A stretch of DNA of 64,000 bases from Pelagibacterales bacterium SAG-MED17. Its GTDB lineage: Bacteria; Pseudomonadota; Alphaproteobacteria; Pelagibacterales; Pelagibacteraceae. The stretch covers positions 21,597 through 85,596 of the forward strand of contig JACWDO010000002.1 in the NCBI GenBank assembly GCA_014654115.1, written 5' to 3'. Positions within the stretch are counted from its first letter, which is position 1; the number at the start of each line of letters is the position of its first letter. A program made the position numbers and the translations under genes. The notes beneath the pieces are model-generated. The model did not search any database, was not told the origin of the DNA, and saw only the letters and a program-made list of their open reading frames with translations. Positions 24,265-35,906 of the stretch are shown one piece after another.

Positions 24265-26001
24265 TTAAACTTTTAATGGAAGAATTTCCAACAATAGTTC
24301 GTTTCTCAAGCTAATTAACTTTGTTCTATTCATAACTTCAATTATTAAATTTAGCGTTTCACTATTTAATTCATTCAATTCTTTTTCACCAATAATCTCA
24401 ACTAATTTTAATAAAATCATGCCCAATTCCTTATTCTCTATCATTTTGTCATATTCAGAATTTAATTCAGATTTATATTGAGAGAATTCATCAATTTGAT
24501 CTATTTGAATTCCATCTGATCTCAATGATTGCAGTAATACAACATCTTTAAAGTTGAAAGAGTAATTTTTATCTTTTTTCATCTTTGACAATAAATTATC
24601 AGTTAATTTTTGTGTTTTAGGTAAGCTTTGCTTATTCAAAAAATAATTTAATACCTTTGATTGATGAAAAACTTCATTATTAAACTTAATCTTATTTTTT
24701 CTATTTTCTTCAGTAATTAGATTAGTTTGATAGAAATCAGAAAACTTTGCAGGAATTTCTTTTTTATCCATTTTTTTCAATAACTTAGATAATTCATCAT
24801 CAAATGATTTTTTAAAATTTGAGGTTTCAAAGGAGTTATTCAATTTTGATAACAGTAAAAGTTTATTTTCTAGATTATCTGTTAGTAAAAACCTCTGATA
24901 CATTAGAGCTCTTCCTTCATAATCTGTTAAATTTTTTAATGCATCTTCATAATTAATAAGGTCATCAATCTCATATTGGAATTTTTTGTACAAATTCAAC
25001 AAATCGCTTTCATCAAAAATACCTTCACTAGTTGCTTTCTCTAAAAACTTAACCTGATCAATATCACTAAGGTTAAAATCATTTAAATTTTTAAGCAAAT
25101 TAGAGTTAGACAAATATTTCCAAATAAATTCATCAGACTCTACGGATGGATAATATAAAAAATTCTTATCTGTTTTGTGAGATAGGTGAAAATAAAGAAC
25201 ATTTTCATCAGACAATATAAAGTTATTATCCTCATATCCCATCAATACTTCAAACTTTTGAACAAAAAAATTATTCAAAGGGGCTAGCTCAGAGTTAAGA
25301 TCAAACAACAACTGAGCCTCATCCTTTTTATCTTGAGTTATTAAACAGTAAATTTTGAAATATGTTAAGTATTCATCAGTTATTAATCTTAAACTATCAA
25401 TAGAAGAGCATGAATTTTCTATCTTATTTAATGATAAATAGTAATCAGCTATATGTTTTATGAGTCTCTCTTTATCTTTAATTGATGAATTTTTTTGAAT
25501 AAATTCCTCAACTAAATCAAAATCTTTTTTTTTAATTAGATGATCAAGTGTAAAATTTTCAAATTCGTCTACTGATAGGTTTTGATTTGGAATATAAGAG
25601 TTTGTTAATAATGCTACATCCATTAACCTTTCAGAGAAACTTGATAAATTTTTAGAATTAATTCTTTCAAGTAGCTTTTTAATTTCTATTCCATCTGTTT
25701 TTGACCACATGTCAAGGTTTAGATCATTTTCATCAGGATCAAATAATCCAGCCAACAAAGCATTTGAAGTATCTAAATTTTGATCTACTACAATATTTTC
25801 ATCAGAAAGTTTTACTTTGATACCTTCAAGCTTGTTTGTGTTGGTAGATTTATCAACATTATTAGTTGATCTATTTTTGGTAGCCTCTTTTTTTTCTATT
25901 TCTGACCAAATTTCTTTAATTTCTTGTGCCTGAGTAGATTGAATAAATATAAAAAAAAATACAGAAATTAAAATCTTACTTAATTGTTTTGAAATTTTCA
26001 T
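24265..26001 (-). CDS. Exported protein of unknown function, 578 residues
   Basis: No domain is recognised. The ATG at 26001 gives a good Sec signal peptide (MKISK, a hydrophobic stretch rich in I/F, then QSTQAQ with likely cleavage after AQA or nearby), so a periplasmic or envelope location is expected. The mature part is acidic and leucine-rich with many predicted helices (repeated L-x-x-L pairs), reminiscent of a helical repeat scaffold, but no repeat unit could be defined by eye. The open frame extends to a TTG at 26019, but ATG 26001 fits the signal peptide better. The start lies within the preceding 60-residue gene, overlapping by 26 bases. Confidence 0.6.
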   Translation of the reverse strand: MKISKQLSKILISVFFFIFIQSTQAQEIKEIWSEIEKKEATKNRSTNNVDKSTNTNKLEGIKVKLSDENIVVDQNLDTSNALLAGLFDPDENDLNLDMWSKTDGIEIKKLLERINSKNLSSFSERLMDVALLTNSYIPNQNLSVDEFENFTLDHLIKKKDFDLVEEFIQKNSSIKDKERLIKHIADYYLSLNKIENSCSSIDSLRLITDEYLTYFKIYCLITQDKKDEAQLLFDLNSELAPLNNFFVQKFEVLMGYEDNNFILSDENVLYFHLSHKTDKNFLYYPSVESDEFIWKYLSNSNLLKNLNDFNLSDIDQVKFLEKATSEGIFDESDLLNLYKKFQYEIDDLINYEDALKNLTDYEGRALMYQRFLLTDNLENKLLLLSKLNNSFETSNFKKSFDDELSKLLKKMDKKEIPAKFSDFYQTNLITEENRKNKIKFNNEVFHQSKVLNYFLNKQSLPKTQKLTDNLLSKMKKDKNYSFNFKDVVLLQSLRSDGIQIDQIDEFSQYKSELNSEYDKMIENKELGMILLKLVEIIGEKELNELNSETLNLIIEVMNRTKLISLRNELLLEILPLKV

Positions 26002-26158
26002 TTGATAAAATTTTTTCAATTTGTTTATTTGGGGCAGGCAAATTAATCTGATTAATCAATATAAAGCCAAATACAATTATGAAAATGGCTATTATAATTT
26101 TTAAAATTATCCTAAAACTAAAAATTTTGTCTTTACTTGTATTTTTTGTAAATTGCAT
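25976..26158 (-). CDS. Small single-pass membrane protein, unknown function
   Basis: 60-residue product from the ATG at 26158: a short basic N-terminus, one strongly hydrophobic helix (about residues 17-37) and a polar C-terminal tail ending NENFKTIK. Topology is likely N-in with the tail in the periplasm. It overlaps the start of the exported 578-residue protein by 26 bases, suggesting that the two work together. The frame extends further upstream to aroK, but that part is unlikely to be translated. Confidence 0.5.
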   Translation of the reverse strand: MQFTKNTSKDKIFSFRIILKIIIAIFIIVFGFILINQINLPAPNKQIEKILSNENFKTIK

Positions 26159-26213
26159 ATAATTTAATAATTTCAAAATAAGACATATTTGTGTTTTTTC
26201 AATATAGAAACTC

Positions 26214-26726
26214 ATGAAATCAGATAAAAATATTGTATTAATTGGAATGATGGGATCTGGAAAATCGTCAATTGGTAAAATTTTGTCAAAAAAATTAAAA
26301 TTAACTTTTGTTGATATTGATCAAAAAATTGAAGAATTTGAAGGTTTACAAATATTAGAAATTTTTAAAAAAAAAGGAGAGAATTATTTTCGTAAAATTG
26401 AAGAAAAAATATCTTTAAAATTTCTTAGTTCAGAAAATTCTGTAATTTCCTTAGGTGGAGGAGGTTTTATAAATGTATCAATTAGAAAAATGTGTGAGAA
26501 AAATTGTTTATCTATTTGGCTAGATTGGAAAAATGAAACAATAATAAATAGGATATATAAAAGCAAAAAAAGACCATTGGCTATGAAGCTTACTAAGGGT
26601 CAAATTAACGATTTAATAAAAGAACGATCAAAATTTTATAGTTTAGCAGATCAAAGGATTAATTGTGATAAGTTAGACAAAGTTGAAATTATAAATAAGA
26701 TATTAGATATTCATGAAAACAAATAA
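26214..26726 (+). CDS. aroK: Shikimate kinase
   Basis: Phosphorylates shikimate in aromatic amino acid synthesis. The 170-residue product has Walker A GMMGSGKSS (about residues 11-19), the substrate D in FVDIDQ, the arginine in YFRKIEE, the GGGGF shikimate loop and the lid arginine in KKRPLA. Overlaps aroB by 14 bases, the usual aroK-aroB pair. Confidence 0.95.
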   Translation: MKSDKNIVLIGMMGSGKSSIGKILSKKLKLTFVDIDQKIEEFEGLQILEIFKKKGENYFRKIEEKISLKFLSSENSVISLGGGGFINVSIRKMCEKNCLSIWLDWKNETIINRIYKSKKRPLAMKLTKGQINDLIKERSKFYSLADQRINCDKLDKVEIINKILDIHENK

Positions 26727-27816
26727 AATTAAAATTAAAACCAGCACTAAGAACTATTCAATTATAATTGGAAGAGATTTAATAGGTAAAATTGATAAAG
26801 TCTTGAAAACTAATAGACTAAAATTTGATAAATGTTTGATTGTTACAGACAAAAATATACCCCCCAAATTTAAAAGGCTTTTATACAAAAAGTTAAAAAC
26901 AAATAAACTTTTTAAAATAGAAATGATAGCATCAGAAAAAAACAAAAATTATAGAGCAATTGAAAAAATTCATGCAATTTTATTTCAAAATAGATTTAAT
27001 CGAGAAGATTGTGTTATTTCTTTTGGTGGGGGAATAATTGGAGATATAGTTGGGTTTGCATCGAGTACGTTTAAAAGAGGTATAAAATTTGTAAATATTC
27101 CATCAACTTTACTGTCTCAGGTAGACTCATCCATTGGGGGAAAAACAGGTGTAAATAATAAATTTGGAAAAAATTTGATTGGAAGTTTTTATCAACCCGA
27201 TTTAGTAGTTTCTGATATGAATATTTTAGATTCTTTACCAGAAAGAGAAATTATTTGTGGATATGCTGAAATTTTAAAAAGTAGTATTATAGATAGCTTT
27301 AATAGCTTTCTTTATCTAGATAAGAATTTAAAAAAAATTTTAAAATTAAAATCACCCTTCATTGAAAGATCCATAATTCAAAGCTGTAATTTAAAAAAAA
27401 AGGTTGTGGAAAAAGATGAAAGAGAGAAAAACTATAGAAAGGTATTAAATTTAGGTCATACCTTTGCTCACTCTTATGAGTCAACCTTAGGTTTTTCTAA
27501 AAAATTAAATCATGGAGAGGCTGTAATCTTAGGTATTAAAAATGCAGTAGAATTTAGTTTTAAAAAGAAGTTTTTGTCAAAACAAAAATTAAATGGCATT
27601 TTAAAGCATATTGATAGAATTGGAATGAAACTAAATATTAGTAACTTATTTAAAAAAAAACATGTAACAGAAATTATGAATTATATGAAAAGTGATAAAA
27701 AAAATAATTCAAATAATATTAACTTGATCTTAATAAAAGATTTTGGAAAGATAATGACAGACTTTCAAATAAGCCCATCAAACTTAAAAAAATATATTTC
27801 TAATTATTTAAATTAA
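26713..27816 (+). CDS. aroB: 3-Dehydroquinate synthase
   Basis: NAD- and Zn-dependent cyclisation of DAHP to 3-dehydroquinate, step two of the shikimate pathway. The 367-residue product has GGGIIGDIVGFASSTFKRG, PSTLLSQVDSSIGGKTGVN, the Zn-ligand E in CGYAEILKS and the histidines in NLGHTFAHS and NHGEAV. Convergent with bolA, overlapping by 9 bases. Confidence 0.95.
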   Translation: MKTNKIKIKTSTKNYSIIIGRDLIGKIDKVLKTNRLKFDKCLIVTDKNIPPKFKRLLYKKLKTNKLFKIEMIASEKNKNYRAIEKIHAILFQNRFNREDCVISFGGGIIGDIVGFASSTFKRGIKFVNIPSTLLSQVDSSIGGKTGVNNKFGKNLIGSFYQPDLVVSDMNILDSLPEREIICGYAEILKSSIIDSFNSFLYLDKNLKKILKLKSPFIERSIIQSCNLKKKVVEKDEREKNYRKVLNLGHTFAHSYESTLGFSKKLNHGEAVILGIKNAVEFSFKKKFLSKQKLNGILKHIDRIGMKLNISNLFKKKHVTEIMNYMKSDKKNNSNNINLILIKDFGKIMTDFQISPSNLKKYISNYLN

Positions 27817-28068
27817 TTTTATTTGTAGAGAATGAATATAATTTTTTAATTCATCTTCTAAAATGTTATAAATAAACCTTGTTGAGTATAGCTTATTTTT
27901 TTTCTTTAACTCGTTAGACTCAATTGATAGTAATATATGAAATTTTCCACTTTCATTAGATTTATGATTTTTATGAAGAAATGACTTATCCTCTATATAA
28001 ACTTTTGAAATACAATCATGCGACAAAATTTTTTTTTCAATAATTTCAGTAAGTTGATTAATATTCAT
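27808..28068 (-). CDS. BolA family protein
   Basis: BolA proteins pair with monothiol glutaredoxins and Fe-S clusters. The 86-residue product from the ATG at 28068 shows the fold with the HK-x-H region, FHILLSIES and the C-terminal YNILEDELKNYIHSLQI helix with the conserved IH. The frame extends upstream to 28146 across the start of the divergent J-domain gene, but the ATG at 28068 matches BolA N-termini. In alphaproteobacteria BolA commonly neighbours the dnaJ-like/cobS/cobT set, as here. Confidence 0.82.
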   Translation of the reverse strand: MNINQLTEIIEKKILSHDCISKVYIEDKSFLHKNHKSNESGKFHILLSIESNELKKKNKLYSTRFIYNILEDELKNYIHSLQIKLI

Positions 28069-28088
28069 AATATATAGTATTATATAAC

Positions 28089-28622
28089 ATGAAATATATT
28101 TGCGATTGGAATAATTGTTCTGAAGAAGGGCTTTATAAAGCCCCAAAAGAAAGAGATAACAGTAAAAATTTTAGATTGCTTTGTCTAAATCATGTTAAAG
28201 AATTTAATAAAAACTGGAACTACTTTAGCGGAATGAATGATCAACAAATAATAGAATTTCTAAGGTCAGACTTAACCTGGCATAAGCCAACCCAAAGCTT
28301 TAGCTCATCTGATAATTTTTTTAAGGTTCTTTGGAGCAATGCCTTGAAAGATGAAATGGATAAATTCAAATTTAATAATGATTTTAATAATATGAATAAG
28401 TTTAAATTTAATAATAATGATATAAAAGCCTTTAGTATATTGGGGGTGAGCGCAGGATTAAAATGGGAAAAAGTTCAAGAAAAATTTAAAAAGCTTGTCA
28501 AAAAATTTCACCCTGATATGAATTCTGGAAATAAAAAATTTGAAGACAAGTTAAAAGTGATTACTTTAGCTTATACTCAATTAAAAAATACATATAAGGA
28601 TAAATTTGACGCCAAACATTAA
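28089..28622 (+). CDS. J-domain (DnaJ-like) molecular chaperone
   Basis: 177-residue protein with an N-terminal Cys/His-containing region (C5, C10, C32 and H35 look like a small zinc site), a variable asparagine/phenylalanine-rich middle (about residues 90-117) and a C-terminal J domain with the HPD motif in KKFHPDMNSG. It would recruit an Hsp70. Divergent from bolA and overlapping cobS by 17 bases, so it is likely co-expressed with the CobS/CobT proteins. Confidence 0.83.
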   Translation: MKYICDWNNCSEEGLYKAPKERDNSKNFRLLCLNHVKEFNKNWNYFSGMNDQQIIEFLRSDLTWHKPTQSFSSSDNFFKVLWSNALKDEMDKFKFNNDFNNMNKFKFNNNDIKAFSILGVSAGLKWEKVQEKFKKLVKKFHPDMNSGNKKFEDKLKVITLAYTQLKNTYKDKFDAKH

Positions 28623-29580
28623 AAATACCCCAGATATTAAAATATCAATTAAACAAACTTTTGGTATTGAAAGTGATATGGAAATTGATGCTTTTTCTAA
28701 AACTAGTGAGTACGTTCCAGAAATTGACAAAACGTATAAATTCGATAAGGACACGACTCTTGCAATTTTGTCAGGATTTTCATTTAATAAAAGAGTTTTA
28801 ATTCAAGGATATCATGGGACAGGAAAATCAACCCATATAGAACAAATTGCTGCAAGATTAAACTGGCCTTGCATAAGAATTAATCTTGATAGTCATGTTA
28901 GTAGAATTGACTTAATAGGTAAAGACTCGATAGTAATAAAGGATGGTAAACAAGTTACTGAATTTAAAGAAGGTATACTTCCTTGGTCAATTCAAAATCC
29001 AATAGCTCTTGTTTTTGATGAGTATGATGCTGGAAGACCAGATGTTATGTTCGTTATTCAAAGAGTACTTGAGTCAGAAGGAAGTTTTACATTATTAGAT
29101 AAAAATAAGGTTATTAAGCAAAATAAATTTTTTAGGCTTTTCGCAACAACAAATACTGTGGGGCTAGGTGATACAACCGGATTGTATCATGGAACACAAC
29201 AAATCAATCAGGGACAGATGGATAGATGGAACATTGTATCTACATTAAACTATCTTAGTTTAGACAAAGAAATGGAAATTATATTAGGTAAGAATAAAAA
29301 TTTAAATAATCCTAAAGGTAAAGAACAAGTTTCAAACATGATAAAAGTTGCTTCACTTACGAGAAAAGGCTTCATGGCAGGGGATATATCAACAGTAATG
29401 AGTCCAAGAACAGTCTTACATTGGGCAGAAAATTCTGAAATTTTTAAAGATATTGGATATGCATTTAGAGTAACATTTTTAAACAAATGTGATGATGCTG
29501 AGAAAAATACTATTGCCGAATATTATCAAAGATGTTTTGGGGATGAGCTGCCAGAATCAATGATCAATATTCAAGTTTGA
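28606..29580 (+). CDS. cobS: CobS-like MoxR-type AAA+ ATPase
   Basis: 324-residue homologue of the aerobic cobaltochelatase subunit CobS. Walker A is GYHGTGKS, Walker B is [11 protein letters not shown], and the [12 protein letters not shown] block and [15 protein letters not shown] are highly typical of CobS. The start is a TTG at 28606 within the J-domain gene. No CobN or cobalamin-synthesis gene lies in the window. Many alphaproteobacteria carry this cobS/cobT pair with bolA and a J-domain gene. The molecular role may be a MoxR/VWA chaperone rather than cobalt insertion. Confidence 0.88.
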   Translation: MTPNIKNTPDIKISIKQTFGIESDMEIDAFSKTSEYVPEIDKTYKFDKDTTLAILSGFSFNKRVLIQGYHGTGKSTHIEQIAARLNWPCIRINLDSHVSRIDLIGKDSIVIKDGKQVTEFKEGILPWSIQNPIALVFDEYDAGRPDVMFVIQRVLESEGSFTLLDKNKVIKQNKFFRLFATTNTVGLGDTTGLYHGTQQINQGQMDRWNIVSTLNYLSLDKEMEIILGKNKNLNNPKGKEQVSNMIKVASLTRKGFMAGDISTVMSPRTVLHWAENSEIFKDIGYAFRVTFLNKCDDAEKNTIAEYYQRCFGDELPESMINIQV

Positions 29581-31373
29581 TGAACAAAGAGGATAGTATT
29601 AAAGAAAAATTTAAACAAGCTCTGCAATCAACTTACAAAGTAATTTCAGACGACTATAAAGTTGTTAAAAATAAAAAAAATGACGAAAAAATTTATGATA
29701 TTGGAGAAATTGATAATATTAACGATAAAAATCAATTTAAAAAGCTAAGGGCTGAAACAGATTCTGAGGCTTTAAAAAAAAGATTTTCGAGCAAAAAATT
29801 ATTAGATAAAAATAACCCTCAAAATCCATCGTGTAGGACACTCTATCAACTTGCAGAAAAAGTAAGATATGAATTACTTGGCTCAGAGATGCTAAAAGGA
29901 ATTTCCAAAAATTTTAAAGATAATTATAAAAATAGACTTCAACATCTTAAACAAGAAAAAATAACAAAGAAAGAAGATACAAATATTATTGATGCATTTG
30001 AAATTTATATGACAAACAAATTTTTTAATGTCGAATTATATCCAGAAAATAAAGAAATTCTTAAATTTTGGGAGAATGATTTTAATAAGTCCATAGACAA
30101 ACACTTTGAATTTTTAAAACAGAATCTAGAAAATCAAGAAGTATATAACGCCAAATTTTCTGAAATTTTAGAAAATATGGACATATTTGAGAATGATGAC
30201 ACAACTGAAAAGGAAAATGAAGAAAACGATGATTCGCAGGATCAAAATAGTTCTAATAATAATGAAGACAAAGATAATAATGACTCTAGCAAAACAAGTG
30301 AAGATGAAAATATAAGCCAGGGAATGGATAGTGAGGATGATGTAAATGAGTTTAGACTTGAAGATCAGCTGGGTAGCGAAAATAATGAAGATGCAGAGTC
30401 AGAGAATGTAATTCAAAAAAAAAATTTAAGCGTAAGTGACAGAGAATACAAAGTATTTACTACTGAATTTGATGAAGTGGCTAAAGCAGAAAGTCTAGAC
30501 ACAGCTGAAGAAATTCAAAAACTAAGAAAAAATTTAGACCAACAACTTACAAGTTTCCAAGATTTAATTACAAAGTTAGCAAATAAATTGCAAAGACAAC
30601 TGATGGCAAAACAAAATCGATCATGGGAATTTGATTTAGAAGAGGGATTGTTAGATAGTTCAAAATTACCTAGAATTATTATTGATCCATATAATTCTTT
30701 GTCATTTAAAAAAGAAAAAGATTTAGACTTTAAAGATACAATCGTGACACTTTTAATTGACAACTCTGGATCAATGAGAGGTAGGCCAATAACAATAGCT
30801 GCAATTTGTGCTGATATTTTATCTAGAACCTTGGAAAGATGCTCAGTTAAAGTTGAAATATTGGGATTTACTACGAAAAATTGGAAAGGCGGTAAAAGTC
30901 GTCAGGAATGGAATAGATTAGGAAAAACGAAAAACCCTGGGAGACTTAATGATTTAAGACATATAATTTATAAAGGCGCAGATTCTCATTGGAGACAATC
31001 AAAAAAAAATTTAGGATTGATGTTGAAAGAAGGTTTGTTAAAAGAAAATATTGATGGTGAAGCTATAACTTGGGCTTTTAACAGACTAAAAAAAAGAAAA
31101 GAAGAGAGAAAAATCCTAATGGTTATTTCAGACGGAGCACCTGTCGATGACTCAACTTTATCAGTTAATTCAGGGGATTTTTTAGAAAAAAATTTGAAAA
31201 AAATTGTTAAATTTATTGAAAATAAAAGTGAAGTTGAAATATTAGCTATAGGTATTGGTCATGACGTATCTCGTTACTATAAAAAAGCTATTAAAATTTC
31301 AGATGTACAAGAATTGGGTGATGTTATGATAGATCAGTTAAGTGGACTATTTGAAAATAAAAAACTACACTAA
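29580..31373 (+). CDS. cobT: CobT-like VWA-domain protein
   Basis: 597-residue partner of the CobS ATPase. N-terminal CobT domain (about 1-200), an acidic low-complexity linker rich in D, E, N and S (about 200-290), a coiled coil (about 305-345) and a C-terminal von Willebrand A domain with the MIDAS motif DNSGSM followed by the later DGAPVDD segment. The ATG at 29580 overlaps the cobS stop (TGATG). Convergent with the sensor kinase gene by 4 bases. Role as in cobS: metal insertion or ATP-driven protein maturation, unresolved. Confidence 0.87.
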   Translation: MNKEDSIKEKFKQALQSTYKVISDDYKVVKNKKNDEKIYDIGEIDNINDKNQFKKLRAETDSEALKKRFSSKKLLDKNNPQNPSCRTLYQLAEKVRYELLGSEMLKGISKNFKDNYKNRLQHLKQEKITKKEDTNIIDAFEIYMTNKFFNVELYPENKEILKFWENDFNKSIDKHFEFLKQNLENQEVYNAKFSEILENMDIFENDDTTEKENEENDDSQDQNSSNNNEDKDNNDSSKTSEDENISQGMDSEDDVNEFRLEDQLGSENNEDAESENVIQKKNLSVSDREYKVFTTEFDEVAKAESLDTAEEIQKLRKNLDQQLTSFQDLITKLANKLQRQLMAKQNRSWEFDLEEGLLDSSKLPRIIIDPYNSLSFKKEKDLDFKDTIVTLLIDNSGSMRGRPITIAAICADILSRTLERCSVKVEILGFTTKNWKGGKSRQEWNRLGKTKNPGRLNDLRHIIYKGADSHWRQSKKNLGLMLKEGLLKENIDGEAITWAFNRLKKRKEERKILMVISDGAPVDDSTLSVNSGDFLEKNLKKIVKFIENKSEVEILAIGIGHDVSRYYKKAIKISDVQELGDVMIDQLSGLFENKKLH

Positions 31374-32647
31374 ATAATAATTAAATCTTTATTAGACCAC
31401 TCTATTTTAATTTCTGCCCCACCTCTAGTTTCTGAATTCCTAATTAAAAGTCTTGCTTTATTTTTTTCTAATAGAGTTTTGCCTATAAATATTCCCAAAC
31501 CCAAACCAGCTCTAGTTTTATTTTTAGATTGTAAAGATTTTATATATGGATCACCAATTTTAGTTAATATATCTTTAGGAAATCCAGACCCATCATCTTC
31601 TATAGATATCATAGAGATTTCACTATCACTTGTTATTGAAATATAAATATTTTTTTTTGAAAATTTATTGGCATTTCCAATAAAATTTCTTAGTCCATAA
31701 ACTATTTCAATTGATTTTGAAATTTCAAAAGAATTGTAATTTTGCTCTATATTAATAATAAAATTTTTATCTGATATCTCTTTGAAAGAATTTACAATTT
31801 CTTTAATATAGTTGTGCAAAGTAATATCTTTATCTATAAAATCATCCTCGACTATTGGATTTAAAGACAATCTTTTTAATATTTCATTACATCTATCGAC
31901 TTGACTTACAAGTAATTCAACATCTTTTTTTAGATCTTTATTATTTTTAAAATTATTATATAAATCTTGAGAAATAATTTTAATTGTAGACAATGGAGTT
32001 CCTAAAGAATGGGCAGCGGCAGCAGCTTGTCCACCCAATGACACTAATTCATTCTCTTTCGAAATAACTTCCTGAATTTTATCTAATGCATCTTTTCTAA
32101 CTTTGGACTCATTTCCAAATGTTAATGCAAAGAAACTTAAAAAAATAAGGGCAATAATCAAGGCAATAGGTACTGAATAATAGTAATAAGGACTAAAAAT
32201 ATATTCATTTAGTGGAGAAGGTAGTTCATGGTGATAAAAAGTTAGTAAAATAATTGAAAAAATTGTTAAACATATTAATAAAATATTTGTTTTAATACTT
32301 AAGCTATTTGAGGCAAATATACTCGGTATTATTAAAAATATTGAGAAAGGATTAATAGTACCTCCAGTTAAATAAAGTAAAAAACTTAATTGTATAATAT
32401 CAAGTGTAAGGAAATTTAATGATATTTTTTCTTGTAATTGATTTTTTTTGAAAAAATAAAATAGAAAAATATTACTTAAAACGCCAAGTAAAACTACAAT
32501 ATTTGCTAGAAAAAAATTAAACTCAAATTTGAATATGAAAGCAACAGAATTGATTGTAATAAATTGACCTATTATACCTATCCATCTTAAATTTACGTAG
32601 GTAATTTTATTTAAATAGGAAGATTTGGAATTTGAGCTTAACTCCAT
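31370..32647 (-). CDS. regB: RegB/PrrB-family redox sensor histidine kinase
   Basis: 425-residue membrane kinase. Six hydrophobic helices fill residues 20-178, with the quinone-binding motif GGTINPF (95-101) that marks RegB. The H box is [15 protein letters not shown] with phospho-acceptor H213. C253 in DRCNEIL sits 40 residues after it, the same spacing as H225 and redox-active C265 of Rhodobacter RegB. The N, G1 and G2 ATP-binding boxes follow ([25 protein letters not shown]). No response regulator gene adjoins it; the RegA partner must be elsewhere. It follows gyrB by 3 bases. Confidence 0.87.
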   Translation of the reverse strand: MELSSNSKSSYLNKITYVNLRWIGIIGQFITINSVAFIFKFEFNFFLANIVVLLGVLSNIFLFYFFKKNQLQEKISLNFLTLDIIQLSFLLYLTGGTINPFSIFLIIPSIFASNSLSIKTNILLICLTIFSIILLTFYHHELPSPLNEYIFSPYYYYSVPIALIIALIFLSFFALTFGNESKVRKDALDKIQEVISKENELVSLGGQAAAAAHSLGTPLSTIKIISQDLYNNFKNNKDLKKDVELLVSQVDRCNEILKRLSLNPIVEDDFIDKDITLHNYIKEIVNSFKEISDKNFIINIEQNYNSFEISKSIEIVYGLRNFIGNANKFSKKNIYISITSDSEISMISIEDDGSGFPKDILTKIGDPYIKSLQSKNKTRAGLGLGIFIGKTLLEKNKARLLIRNSETRGGAEIKIEWSNKDLIII

Positions 32648-32650
32648 TAA

Positions 32651-34723
<2,073 letters not shown>

Positions 34724-34726
34724 TTA

Positions 34727-34735
34727 ATTATAACA
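34727..34735 (-). promoter_or_regulatory. Extended -10 promoter of gyrB
   Basis: TGTTATAAT on the minus strand, a perfect TATAAT with an upstream TG (extended -10). The -35 region is weak, as is usual with extended -10 promoters. Transcription would begin near 34720, leaving a leader of about 18 bases to the gyrB ATG. Confidence 0.55.
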
Positions 34736-34860
34736 TTTTTTAATTAAAAAAGGTTATTTATAATTATCACAATTAAATAAAAATCCCAAAAAGACAAGCA
34801 AAATCAATATAAATTTGATAAATATATAAATATTATTATTAAATTAGATGACTTTAAATT

Positions 34861-34959
34861 TTAAGAGAATATTAAGACGAGCTCTTTTATTCCTTCTACA
34901 AAAACAGTGTTACTGCTCAACAATAAACTTAGAACCACGATGCCTAAAAGTTTTTTCAT
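34861..34959 (-). CDS. Signal-peptide-like micro-ORF, possible gene remnant
   Basis: 32-residue frame starting MKKLLGIVVLSLLLSSNTVF, which reads exactly like the signal peptide of a small exported protein and then stops after EGIKELVLIFS. It lies in the 327-base stretch between tRNA-Ser and gyrB (34703-35029), which otherwise holds the gyrB promoter and A+T-rich sequence without other genes. It may be the decayed 5' end of a secreted-protein gene, a tiny membrane peptide, or chance. No clear ribosome binding site precedes it. Confidence 0.4.
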   Translation of the reverse strand: MKKLLGIVVLSLLLSSNTVFVEGIKELVLIFS

Positions 34960-35029
34960 ATCTATTGGCGTCCATATGGCGTCAAAACTAATCTTAACGT
35001 TTATTTATCTTGATGAAAACCCCTGAAAA

Positions 35030-35119
35030 TGGCGGAGAGAATGGGATTCGAACCCATGATAGAGTTTCCCCTATACACGCTTTCCAAGCGTGCGCCTTCA
35101 ACCGCTCGGCCACCTCTCC
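35030..35119 (-). tRNA. tRNA-Ser (GGA), CCA encoded
   Basis: 90-base class II tRNA: acceptor GGAGAGG/TCTCTCC, anticodon stem CACGC/GCGTG with loop TTGGAAA (anticodon GGA), a long variable arm TATAGGGGAAACTCTA, T arm ATGGG/CCCAT with loop TTCGAAT, discriminator G73, CCA. The long variable arm and G73 are serine features. It follows the methyltransferase gene by 4 bases on the same strand. Confidence 0.94.
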
Positions 35120-35123
35120 TTGA

Positions 35124-35906
35124 TTAACTTTTTCTATAATAGCAAAGTGACGTATTATTAATATGAAATATTTTTTTTTCTTTTGAGATAGTATTTATAT
35201 AATTTACAACATTTTTTGCTGACTCTTTACCAGGAACGAAATCGTGCCACAAAATAATTCCTCTAGACTTCAGCATTTCAAATGATTTTTCTGAGTCACT
35301 TTTAACAATTGAGAAAGTATGACCACCATCAATAAATATTAAATCATATTTGTTAAGAAATAATTTTTCATTAAAATCGAGTGAATTTTGGAAGATTACT
35401 TCGATTTTATTTTCATACTTTGTTTTAGAAAAAAGAAATTTATCATAAATACTTTCATTTATTATATTTCTGTATGAAACTTTGTTATCAAATTTATTTC
35501 TTTCAATTTTCTTAAGATCTTGTGGGTTTAAAGTTAAAGTAGTTATTTTAGCATTATCTGGAGAGTTTAAAGCCATTAAATATGTGGTTTTTCCACTACA
35601 GGTTCCAAATTCGAATATATTATTACTAATTTTACTTAAAGATGAAATAATCCACGCTTCATAGTCTGATGTCATTCCAACAATATTGTTGTTTCCCTGA
35701 ATACAAAAATTTTTTACAATTACTTCTGATTTAGGTCCATATAATTTTTTATCAATTTGATTATTTAAAAAAATTTGATCTACATGATCTAATTCTACTG
35801 ATTGTATTTTACTTTTATAAAAAAAATTTTTAATTTTTTTTTTATTTAAAAAATAAAAAAGTATTAAATTCAAAAAAAATAAAGAAAATATTAAAATTTT
35901 TGTCAT
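35124..35906 (-). CDS. Membrane-anchored class I SAM-dependent methyltransferase
   Basis: 260-residue protein with one N-terminal hydrophobic segment (residues 4-20) and a Rossmann methyltransferase domain. Motif I is [11 protein letters not shown] (about 98-108). The later [17 protein letters not shown] and GIILWHDF blocks match the Methyltransf_24-type fold with its IDGxH metal or substrate histidine. The substrate is unknown; sugars or lipids at the membrane are possible. Its start overlaps the end of lepA by 4 bases, and it ends just before tRNA-Ser. Confidence 0.72.
   Translation of the reverse strand: MTKILIFSLFFLNLILFYFLNKKKIKNFFYKSKIQSVELDHVDQIFLNNQIDKKLYGPKSEVIVKNFCIQGNNNIVGMTSDYEAWIISSLSKISNNIFEFGTCSGKTTYLMALNSPDNAKITTLTLNPQDLKKIERNKFDNKVSYRNIINESIYDKFLFSKTKYENKIEVIFQNSLDFNEKLFLNKYDLIFIDGGHTFSIVKSDSEKSFEMLKSRGIILWHDFVPGKESAKNVVNYINTISKEKKIFHINNTSLCYYRKS

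Noticed and set aside
28069..28146. 26-residue N-terminal extension of BolA
   Set aside because: It crosses the divergent J-domain start and has no BolA similarity.
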